Shown: positions 6,323 to 13,604 of the stretch, in pieces | How the letters are laid out: every line of letters begins with the position of its first letter | Numbering within the stretch: the stretch's first letter is position 1 | NCBI RefSeq assembly: GCF_014168535.1 | Contig: NZ_CP060007.1 | Span: 2,418,001 to 2,482,000 of the forward strand | Direction of reading: 5' to 3' | DNA: 64,000 nt | Source: Lacibacter sediminis | GTDB lineage: Bacteria; Bacteroidota; Bacteroidia; Chitinophagales; Chitinophagaceae | The notes under the pieces: model-generated | The model's database searches: none | What the model was told of the DNA's origin: nothing | The model's input: the letters and a program-made list of their open reading frames with translations, nothing else | Made by a program: the position numbers and the translations under genes

Positions 6323-7816
6323 TTATTTTCTTCCGAAACGTTTCTTCACCACATCCACTAATTGCAAGGCATCAGGTGTAAGTTTTAGCGCAAATACAGT
6401 CGCAGTAAATATTGTTGCAAATAAACTGCTGCGCAATACAATACCTATCCAGCCTGTCATATTATTTAAAGCATAATAACTGATAAAGTAAGCGATGATT
6501 CCGGTTGCAAGTGCAAGTACAGTTTTTATACTGAACGGTTGCAGGTTGTAACGTTTCCATAAAAATGTATAACGAACGGCGTTGTAAATGATGAAAGCAA
6601 CAAGGTTGGCGTAGGCGCTTCCTTCAATACCAAATTTTTTGATCAAGACATAGTTTAAAGGCAAGCTGATCGACAATAACAATACACCCGTAAGAAATTC
6701 AAATTTCCATTGTGTAGAGGTCATTATGATCTGCGAGTTTACCCCTGTACCTGAATCAATAATTCTCGATATGCCGAGAATAAAAACAACAGCAAGTCCG
6801 GTACTGTATTGTGATTGAATATCCAGTAAACGAAATGCATCTTCAATGTTGAGCCATATTCCTCCAAAGATAAACAGTGCAGCAACTAAGAGATTAATTG
6901 AAGATCGTTTGTAAATACGGTTGATCTCCTGCATGTTTTTATCTTTCCACGCCTGCGATAAAGCAGGAAGTGTAATGGAGATCATACTACGTTGCGGTAT
7001 CTGGATTAAATTTGCGATGTAGGAAGAGAGAGCAAAGATGCCTGTGGGAACAAGCCCCATTAAGCTCGCAATAAAAATACTGTCCATTACCTGCGATAAA
7101 ATAAAAATGACCTGCCCCGAAAAAACAAATGCTGCAAGGGTGATCATCTTTGCTTTGAACTTCTTTGTTACACGACTTGCCGTAAATGTAAAATGGAGTT
7201 GACCGTTCTTCTTCAATGAAATGGCGAGTAGTATTGCAGTAATGAGAAAGCTGAATGAAAATACTTTAATAAACAGATCAAAGCTGAGCCAGTTGAAAAG
7301 GTATAACGTAATCAGTATGGTTGTGATTAACCTGAACCCTGTTTCACGGAGAAAAGCCGGGTAAATGGTTTTCCTTGCGTTGTTACTTAATGTTTCAAGA
7401 ATGGTAAACAACAGCAGTCCCAAGCCAAAGGGGAATACCCACTTGTAATAATCAACAAACAAAGGCGAGCGACCGGAAAATTTTTGCACGATCAACGGTT
7501 CAAAAATAAGTCCGCCAATCACTACCAAACAGAAACCGCCAATTACTGTTACAAGTACCCACGTTGCTAAATCATTTTCTTTTGGATCAAGATTGTCTTT
7601 GTAGTAAGGAAAAAATTTGTAGATAACCGATATTGTTCCAAGACTGGCAACCGCATACATGAGCTGACCTACATCAAAAAACAAGCGGGTAAGTGCATAT
7701 TCTTCGGGAGTGAAGATGCCGTTTTTGGTGAAAAGCCAGGTATTGATAAAACCAACAAAAAAGCCAATGTAAATAACAATGCTGGAGATAATGGCTTGTT
7801 TCCTGATTTGTCCCAT
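6323..7816 (-). CDS. Polysaccharide/lipid-linked oligosaccharide flippase (Wzx/MATE-like)
   Basis: 497 residues with about 14 hydrophobic segments spread along the whole length, the layout of the polysaccharide transport (Wzx/RfbX) branch of the MOP exporter superfamily. It begins with RKQAIISSIVIYIGFFVGF, and the loop LFTKNGIFTPEEYALTRLF resembles the first periplasmic region of these proteins. Such proteins flip undecaprenyl-linked glycans across the inner membrane. No glycosyltransferases or other surface-polysaccharide genes are adjacent, so the substrate cannot be inferred. It is followed head-to-tail by the M1 aminopeptidase on the same strand, which lies upstream with 15 bases between. 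Confidence 0.85.
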   Translation of the reverse strand: MGQIRKQAIISSIVIYIGFFVGFINTWLFTKNGIFTPEEYALTRLFFDVGQLMYAVASLGTISVIYKFFPYYKDNLDPKENDLATWVLVTVIGGFCLVVIGGLIFEPLIVQKFSGRSPLFVDYYKWVFPFGLGLLLFTILETLSNNARKTIYPAFLRETGFRLITTILITLYLFNWLSFDLFIKVFSFSFLITAILLAISLKKNGQLHFTFTASRVTKKFKAKMITLAAFVFSGQVIFILSQVMDSIFIASLMGLVPTGIFALSSYIANLIQIPQRSMISITLPALSQAWKDKNMQEINRIYKRSSINLLVAALFIFGGIWLNIEDAFRLLDIQSQYSTGLAVVFILGISRIIDSGTGVNSQIIMTSTQWKFEFLTGVLLLSISLPLNYVLIKKFGIEGSAYANLVAFIIYNAVRYTFLWKRYNLQPFSIKTVLALATGIIAYFISYYALNNMTGWIGIVLRSSLFATIFTATVFALKLTPDALQLVDVVKKRFGRK

Positions 7817-7831
7817 GAGTGGCCGAAGATA

Positions 7832-9544
7832 TTATTTTACTTTTTTATAAGTAACATAAAAGTTCTTATCCATCAGTTTGCTGATGTCTTCACCTTGTTT
7901 AAAATTGGTACGGAATTTCTGCCAGTTTTCAGTAGCCAGCAGCAAACCATATTTTGGATTGCTGTTGCCGGGCAATCGAATAGGCATATTAAAACCTTTC
8001 ACGCAATTCGTCCAGCGGTAATATAATAACTGTGTGTTGTTTTCTGTAGTAAGAAAATATTCCAGCGTTGGTACCTGGGTAGTACGCAGGTATTGATCAA
8101 ACATTTTATCGAGGTTGTATCCTGTACGTTTCGAAATAAAATCTTCGATCTCTGCGCCTGTAACAGTTTTGTGGTAGTATTTCTCATTCATATCACGTAA
8201 AAGCATGCGAAAGCTGCTTTTGTCGCCAATAATCTGGCGCACCATATGAATCATATTAGCCGCTTTTGGATACATATCACCACTTCCTTCTTTGTTCACA
8301 TTGTATTTGCCAACAATCGGAATATCGTTACGGATATTTCTGCGCACACCCTGCACATAAGCATCACCTGCCTCTGTGCCAAAAATATAATCAGTGTAAA
8401 GTGTTTCGCTGTAATTGGTAAAACCTTCATGCACCCACATATCGGCAATGTCTTTGCTGCTGATGTTGTTTCCATACCATTCATGACCACTTTCATGAAT
8501 GATGATGAAATCGAATTTCAATCCCCAGCCAGAACCACTGAGATCGTTCCCTTTATAACCATTCATGTATTCGTTGCCGTAAGCAACGGCACTTTGGTGT
8601 TCCATGCCAAGATGATTACTTTCTACCAGTTTGTATCCGTCCTCATAAAAAGGATAGGGGCCAAACCAATATTCAAACGCACGAAGCATTGGCTTCACCT
8701 GTTCAAATTGTTTTTTAGCTTTATCAAGATTGTAATCGAGAACATAATAATCAAGATCAAGTTTTCCTTTCTCTCCATTCAATGTATCGCTGAAATGTAC
8801 ATACTTGCCTACGTTCATTGTTATATTGTATAGATTGATAGGTTGCGTTACAACCCATGTCCACACTTTGTTTCCTTTTCCATCTGCCACTACGTTTTGT
8901 AATTTTCCGTTTGAAACATTCATCAACGTGTCAGGAGCAGTTATGCTGATGCTTACACCATTATCCGGTTCGTCGCTTTGGTGATCTTTGCATGGCCACC
9001 ATACACTTGCACCCAAACCTTGACATGCAACATTGATCCATGGATTTCCGTTCTTGTCTTTTTTCCAAACTACCCCGCCATCCCAGGGAGCACGTAAAGC
9101 CGGCTTTGGTACACCATGATAAACAAGGTAGAGTTGATGCAGATCTTTATCGGCAGTTAACACTTTGGGCATTCTGCGTTTGGGCATTTCAATATACCAT
9201 GCATGTCCGTCACGGCTGAAATTCACAGGAACTCCGTTTAAGACAGCACTATCAATGACCAATGGATCCTGCAGATCGATCTGCATACGGTTGCCTTTCT
9301 TCTTCACCAATTTAAAGGAAATTGTATTGCTGCCACTAATGGTAAAATTCTTAAAGTTGGGGGTTACAGCTAAATCATACTTCACCACATTCCACCAGGC
9401 ACGCTCAGGAGTTATGGAGCCACGTAATGTATCTTGTTTCGTAAGTTTTTCGTTATTATGAAAAGATTGCGATTGAACAAGTACGGATTGAAATAACAGG
9501 AACAGAAATAAGCTGAGGTAAGCTGATAAATTCTTTTTTTGCAC
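7832..9544 (-). CDS. Secreted M1-family zinc aminopeptidase
   Basis: 570 residues from the GTG at 9544, which places a signal peptide (QKKNLSAYLSLFLFLLFQSVLVQSQ region) directly at the N-terminus. An ATG at 9658 would add 38 residues and overlap the divergent lipoprotein gene, so the GTG is preferred. The zinc site is HESGHEWYGNN with the second Glu 18 residues on in MWVHEGFTNYSE (HEXXH-x18-E). GMEHQSAVAYGNEY is the GxMEN-like exopeptidase loop with Asn replaced by His. This is typical of the Bacteroidota M1 subgroup. It probably trims peptides in the periplasm or at the cell surface. The next gene upstream, transcribed divergently, is a peptide-type binding lipoprotein. Confidence 0.92.
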   Translation of the reverse strand: MQKKNLSAYLSLFLFLLFQSVLVQSQSFHNNEKLTKQDTLRGSITPERAWWNVVKYDLAVTPNFKNFTISGSNTISFKLVKKKGNRMQIDLQDPLVIDSAVLNGVPVNFSRDGHAWYIEMPKRRMPKVLTADKDLHQLYLVYHGVPKPALRAPWDGGVVWKKDKNGNPWINVACQGLGASVWWPCKDHQSDEPDNGVSISITAPDTLMNVSNGKLQNVVADGKGNKVWTWVVTQPINLYNITMNVGKYVHFSDTLNGEKGKLDLDYYVLDYNLDKAKKQFEQVKPMLRAFEYWFGPYPFYEDGYKLVESNHLGMEHQSAVAYGNEYMNGYKGNDLSGSGWGLKFDFIIIHESGHEWYGNNISSKDIADMWVHEGFTNYSETLYTDYIFGTEAGDAYVQGVRRNIRNDIPIVGKYNVNKEGSGDMYPKAANMIHMVRQIIGDKSSFRMLLRDMNEKYYHKTVTGAEIEDFISKRTGYNLDKMFDQYLRTTQVPTLEYFLTTENNTQLLYYRWTNCVKGFNMPIRLPGNSNPKYGLLLATENWQKFRTNFKQGEDISKLMDKNFYVTYKKVK

Positions 9545-9550
9545 CGGATT

Positions 9551-9558
9551 TATATTTG
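9551..9558 (+). promoter_or_regulatory. Bacteroidota -7 element TATATTTG
   Basis: An exact TAnnTTTG box 25 bases before the ATG at 9584 of the binding-lipoprotein gene. No TTTG stands at the usual 19-22 base distance upstream, so only half of the promoter is supported. Confidence 0.4.
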
Positions 9559-9583
9559 AGCCTAAATTTAGCTGTAATTCTTT

Positions 9584-11272
9584 ATGCAGAAAGCGAAAAA
9601 TAAAAGAGAAGTAAGAATGGTAAGCAAAATATTGCTCCCGGTAAGCGCATTTACTCATTTTTTATTTATCATTCTTCATTTTTCATTTTTAGTCCTCCTT
9701 TCCTGCGGCAAAGCCAAAAAGAATGAGCAGAATATTTTTCGTTACAATGAAGTAAGCGGTATCAGTTCACTTGATCCTGCATTTGCCAAAAGTCAATCTG
9801 TCATTTGGGCAACGCATCAGTTATACAACACACTCGTTGAAACAGATGATCAACTAAACATTGTTCCTTCGCTGGCAAAAAGCTGGCTTGTTAGTGATGA
9901 TCGCCTGCAGGTAACTTTTTATTTACGTGATGATGTGTTCTTTCATGATCATAGCGCCTTCCCGAATGGAAAAGGACGAAAGATGACGGCGGCTGATGTG
10001 GTCTATAGCTTTCAAAGGTTGATGGATAAGAGTACAGCAAGTCCTGGTGCATGGATATTCAACAACAGGGTTGATGCAGCAACAGGTTTTACTGCTGTTG
10101 ATGATACAACATTCCGTATTACGGTGCTGCGACCTTTTGTGCAGATACTTGGTGTGCTGAGTAATGTGTATTGTTCCATTGTGCCAAAAGAAGTGGTAGA
10201 GAAATATGGACCTGATTTCAGACGCAATCCCTGCGGTACAGGGCCTTTTCAATTCAAGGCATGGGAAGAAGGTCAGGCGTTGATTCTTGTAAAGAATAAA
10301 AATTATTTCGAAAAAGATAGTGCAGGTGAAAGTTTACCTTATGTTGATGGTGTGAAAGTGAGTTTTCTTGATAATAAGGCGAGTGAGTTCATGGAATTCA
10401 GGCAGGGGAACCTTCATTTCATTAATGATATTGATGCTTCGTTTAAAGATGAGGTGCTGAATAAAAAAGGTGAGTTGCGTGCAGAATGGAAGGATAAAGT
10501 GGTGCTTAATAGACATCCATATCTCAATATTGAATATATCGGAATACTGGTTGATTCAACTAATCCGTTGGTGAAGAATTCTCCATTGCGGTTAAAGGCA
10601 ATAAGGCAGGCGATCAATTATGGATTTGACCGCAGAAAGATGATGCTTTATCTCCGCAACTCTATAGGAACTGCTGCTGAAAGTGGCTTTGTGCCAACAG
10701 GTTTGCCAAGCTTCGATTCAACGATTGTGAAAGGTTATTCGTATGATCCTGCAAAAGCAAAAACATTGTTGCAGCAGGCTGGTTTTAACTCTATGAAAGA
10801 TGTGCCGGAGATAAAACTATTGACGATTCCTATCTATGCTGATCTGGGTAGTTATATTGCCCGGCAGTTGCAGGATATTGGTTTGAATGTAAAAGTGGAA
10901 GCGGTGCAAAAAAGTTTATTGCTTACCCAAACATCAAAAAGCGAAGCGCTGTTTTTTCGTGCAAGCTGGATCGCCGATTATCCTGATGCAGAAAACTATC
11001 TCAGTGTGTTCTATGGAAAAAATCCTGCACCACCGAACTATACACGTTATAAAAATGCTGCGTATGATGCATTGTATGAGCAATCAACAAAAGAACCAAA
11101 CGATTCCGTCCGTTACAAACTCTACCGGCAAATGGATCAAATGCTGATGAACGACGCTCCAATTGTACCGTTATGGTATGATATGGTGATCCATCTCGTG
11201 CAGCCAGCTGTAAAGGGATTTAAACCAAATGCATTAAACTGGCTGGAATTAAGAAAGGTAAAACTCAGGTAA
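9584..11272 (+). CDS. Peptide/nickel-type ABC transporter substrate-binding lipoprotein (SBP_bac_5)
   Basis: 562 residues. The N-terminus has a long hydrophobic stretch ending in the lipobox LLSC, with Cys about residue 41 (residue 30 if translation begins at the alternative ATG 9617). It should therefore be a lipoprotein. The body has the family-5 pattern: SGISSLDPAFAKSQS, LYNTLVETDD, LAKSWLVSDD, TAADVVYSFQRL, GTGPFQFKAW, and the C-terminal RMDQMLMNDAPIVPLWY-type ending. Such proteins bind oligopeptides or similar ligands for DppBCDF/OppBCDF permeases, but no permease or ATPase genes are adjacent. The signal-peptide core is encoded by an unusual T-rich degenerate repeat. Confidence 0.9.
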   Translation: MQKAKNKREVRMVSKILLPVSAFTHFLFIILHFSFLVLLSCGKAKKNEQNIFRYNEVSGISSLDPAFAKSQSVIWATHQLYNTLVETDDQLNIVPSLAKSWLVSDDRLQVTFYLRDDVFFHDHSAFPNGKGRKMTAADVVYSFQRLMDKSTASPGAWIFNNRVDAATGFTAVDDTTFRITVLRPFVQILGVLSNVYCSIVPKEVVEKYGPDFRRNPCGTGPFQFKAWEEGQALILVKNKNYFEKDSAGESLPYVDGVKVSFLDNKASEFMEFRQGNLHFINDIDASFKDEVLNKKGELRAEWKDKVVLNRHPYLNIEYIGILVDSTNPLVKNSPLRLKAIRQAINYGFDRRKMMLYLRNSIGTAAESGFVPTGLPSFDSTIVKGYSYDPAKAKTLLQQAGFNSMKDVPEIKLLTIPIYADLGSYIARQLQDIGLNVKVEAVQKSLLLTQTSKSEALFFRASWIADYPDAENYLSVFYGKNPAPPNYTRYKNAAYDALYEQSTKEPNDSVRYKLYRQMDQMLMNDAPIVPLWYDMVIHLVQPAVKGFKPNALNWLELRKVKLR

Positions 11273-11290
11273 CCAGGCTCAAGCAAAAAT

Positions 11291-11333
11291 AACAAGGCAC
11301 AAGGTTCAGTTGCCTTACTTCTTGTGCCTTGTT
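11291..11333. terminator. Bidirectional terminator between convergent genes
   Basis: A perfect 13-bp inverted repeat, AACAAGGCACAAG/CTTGTGCCTTGTT, with a 17-nt loop lies between the binding lipoprotein and msrA. On the minus strand it is followed by TTATTTTTG, a reasonable U-tract. The right side continues into CTTGTATCTTGTACCTTT, a member of the short-repeat family also found near 27.2 kb. Confidence 0.6.
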
Positions 11334-11360
11334 CTACTTGTATCTTGTACCTTTAATTTC

Positions 11361-12047
11361 TTAACTTTTTCTCTTCTTATCCTTGAATACTTTATCAAAC
11401 TTATCCAGCTTGGGTTTAATTACATAATAGCAGTAAGGATTTGAATTTTTATTGAGGTTGTAATAATTCTGGTGATAGTTTTCTGCTTCGCTGTAGTTTT
11501 TGTAAGCTTCAACTGTTGTAACAATCGGGGCACTGAACGCACCACTCTTGTTTAGTTCTTCTTTATACTTTTCGGCTTTTGCTTTCTGTTCTGCATTGTG
11601 ATAAAACACTGCACTTCGGTATTGCGGACCCACATCATTTCCCTGGCGGTTCAATGTTGTAGGATCATGTGTTTGCCAGAAGATTTCCAGCAATTCATCA
11701 AAAGAAATTTTCTTGGGATCAAAGATGATCTGTGCTACTTCTGCATGGCCGGTGGTTTTTGTATTCACCTGCTCGTAGGTCGGGTTCACAACATGTCCGC
11801 CACAGTAACCGCTGGTTACTTTTAATACACCTTCCACTTGTTGAAATACAGCTTCCACACACCAGAAGCACCCTGCGCCAAATGTGGCAGTATCAGTAGC
11901 TGCTCCTTCATTGCCGGTGCTTCCTGCAAAGGCAACGCTTGATAAATTATCGCTCATAGTTTTATTATTCGGTTCACTTGTAACACAGGAAAAAAATTGA
12001 AACGATCCGGTTACAGTCAAAATGCTCAAAAGTAATTTGCTCCACAT
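11361..12047 (-). CDS. msrA: Peptide-methionine (S)-S-oxide reductase, lipoprotein form
   Basis: Reduces methionine-S-sulfoxide in proteins. 228 residues from the ATG at 12047, chosen because it gives MWSKLLLSILTVTGSFQFFSC, a lipoprotein signal with Cys21; an upstream ATG at 12167 would bury it. The catalytic motif is GAGCFWCVEAVF with Cys60 as nucleophile. SGYCGG and YHNAEQKAKAEK follow, and the C-terminus has NYYNLNKNSNPYCYYV with the family's conserved Tyr pair and a resolving-Cys candidate. The signal predicts periplasmic or outer-membrane repair rather than cytoplasmic action. No MsrB domain is fused or adjacent. Confidence 0.93.
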   Translation of the reverse strand: MWSKLLLSILTVTGSFQFFSCVTSEPNNKTMSDNLSSVAFAGSTGNEGAATDTATFGAGCFWCVEAVFQQVEGVLKVTSGYCGGHVVNPTYEQVNTKTTGHAEVAQIIFDPKKISFDELLEIFWQTHDPTTLNRQGNDVGPQYRSAVFYHNAEQKAKAEKYKEELNKSGAFSAPIVTTVEAYKNYSEAENYHQNYYNLNKNSNPYCYYVIKPKLDKFDKVFKDKKRKS

Positions 12048-12226
12048 ATCGTTCTTGTTTTTTTGCAATATGCAATGTACGTGCAAAATTGTGCCAGAGG
12101 TTTTCATCTGGCTGTAGTACGGACGACAATTTAATGATTTTAGAACGCCTTTAACGTTTCCTTTCAAGTTTTATCTTCTTGTGCTATCTTCAAATTAAAG
12201 AATGATAACAGATAAGATTTTAAGAA

Positions 12227-12880
12227 ATGGACAAAAGCACAGTTATTACTTTACTCATATTAGCTACACTTGGTATATCATGGACCATAGTTTACCTGTT
12301 GATTATTTACCGGTCTTTTAAAGATAAAATGTGCGGAATGCCTGCAATTGTATTGGCATTTAATATGTTTTGGGAATTTTTGTATTCGTTTGTTTTTTTG
12401 AACCAAGGGCAGGAAATTCAAATATGGGTTAACAGGGTTTGGTTTTTTTTTGATGTTGTGATTTTTACTTCTTTCATCCTGTACGGAGCCAGAGCATGGC
12501 AAGAAACCAACCGTCGTTTTTTCATACCATTTGTGTTATTCACCTTAATTTCTGCTTTTAGTTTTCTCTATTTAATGCAATTGGATTTTGGTGAAAAAGC
12601 AATTACATATTCGGCCTTTCTGATCAATGTGTTTATGTCTGCCTCTTTTATCGATCTGTTACTAAAACAACAGGACCTACGAGGTCAATCGTTCGGTATT
12701 GCATTTTTGAAGATGACCGGCACACTTGCTGCAACAATTGTGTTATTCCAGCGCTATAGTTATTTCCTGCAGCTTCTTGGTGTATTATGTTTTGTGTTGG
12801 ATATGATCTATATCGTTATGATTGTTGATCGGTATAAAAAATTAAACCTGCACCTGATAACCCGCAGGTTGAAAAATTAA
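12227..12880 (+). CDS. Seven-helix membrane protein resembling transmembrane terpene cyclases (Pyr4/PaxB type)
   Basis: 217 residues, almost entirely hydrophobic, with about seven predicted helices and a basic C-terminus. The second helix region KDKMCGMPAIVLAFNMFWEF has the GMP...N..WE arrangement that in Pyr4-type cyclases carries a catalytic Glu. The last helix GVLCFVLDMIYIVMI has the Asp..Tyr arrangement that carries the second catalytic acid. RVWFFFDVVIFTSFILYG between them also fits. The fungal enzymes cyclise meroterpenoid epoxides; bacterial homologues are mostly uncharacterised. No prenyltransferase or epoxidase is adjacent, so a biosynthetic role is not supported by context. The gene abuts DUF1684 convergently with no bases between. 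Confidence 0.6.
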   Translation: MDKSTVITLLILATLGISWTIVYLLIIYRSFKDKMCGMPAIVLAFNMFWEFLYSFVFLNQGQEIQIWVNRVWFFFDVVIFTSFILYGARAWQETNRRFFIPFVLFTLISAFSFLYLMQLDFGEKAITYSAFLINVFMSASFIDLLLKQQDLRGQSFGIAFLKMTGTLAATIVLFQRYSYFLQLLGVLCFVLDMIYIVMIVDRYKKLNLHLITRRLKN

Positions 12881-13459
12881 TTATTTCGTATAATTCAGTT
12901 CGCCTGCTTTTATGGCTACAGCCAAATCGTTTTCTTTTGGTGGAATAGGGCAATTGTACCCTGTTGTATAGGCGCAATAGGGATTATAGGCTTTGTTGAA
13001 ATCGATCACATATGTATTGTTGCTTATATCAGAAATATTCAGATCAATATAACGACCGCCTCCATAAGTTTCTCTGCCCGATGTGAGATCGGTAAAGGGT
13101 ATAAATAAATGTTCCTTATACTTTTCAGAACTCATGAGTGAGCGTGATTGATAAATGTGCAATGCAACTGCTGTGTCATAAATATTGAAACGGATGATCC
13201 CATACACTCGGTATTGTTGTTTGGTGTTGCCAGATGTGCTCATCATAAACCATGGGCTGTTTTCTTTTCGCTCAAAAACAGCGTTAATCCGGTACTGTTG
13301 CTGCACCGGGTAAAACTTCATCTTTTGCTTATCGTTGCCGGTTACCACTTCATGATCGGCTACATATTTTTTCAGGAACAGGTTGAGCGAATCCTCATAG
13401 CTGGTTTGTGTAAAAGCAAAGCAGGGAAGAAAAGCAAGAAACAGTAAACAAAATCTCAT
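12881..13459 (-). CDS. DUF1684 secreted protein
   Basis: 192 residues with a signal peptide MRFCLLFLAFLPCFAFTQ. The C-terminal half has the DUF1684 signature: RYIDL, VIDFNKAYNPYCAY, YNCPIPPKENDL and a final AIKAGE. Proteins of this family occur widely in Bacteroidota and Actinobacteria; their function is not established. Divergent from mutS2, with 145 bases between the two starts. Confidence 0.87.
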   Translation of the reverse strand: MRFCLLFLAFLPCFAFTQTSYEDSLNLFLKKYVADHEVVTGNDKQKMKFYPVQQQYRINAVFERKENSPWFMMSTSGNTKQQYRVYGIIRFNIYDTAVALHIYQSRSLMSSEKYKEHLFIPFTDLTSGRETYGGGRYIDLNISDISNNTYVIDFNKAYNPYCAYTTGYNCPIPPKENDLAVAIKAGELNYTK

Positions 13460-13571
13460 CAGTCAGTTATTTACCGCAATTTAAGAAACCGGGCGGAAAG
13501 CTACATTGAAGATAGTTGCTGCGGCGGGCATTGTTGTACAAGAGTGCGACGCAAGGAACGCTGAATAGAAT

Positions 13572-13579
13572 TACCTTTG
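13572..13579 (+). promoter_or_regulatory. -7 element TACCTTTG upstream of mutS2
   Basis: An exact TAnnTTTG box 25 bases before the GTG start of mutS2. There is no convincing -33 TTTG at the expected spacing. Confidence 0.45.
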
Positions 13580-13604
13580 CCGGCAACATAAAAGTGGTTT
13601 TTCT

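Noticed and set aside
8246-8833. 195-codon open frame antisense to the M1 aminopeptidase
   Set aside because: It lies wholly inside a well-supported gene, has low-complexity His/Phe-rich sequence and no recognisable domain; it is a frame shadow.
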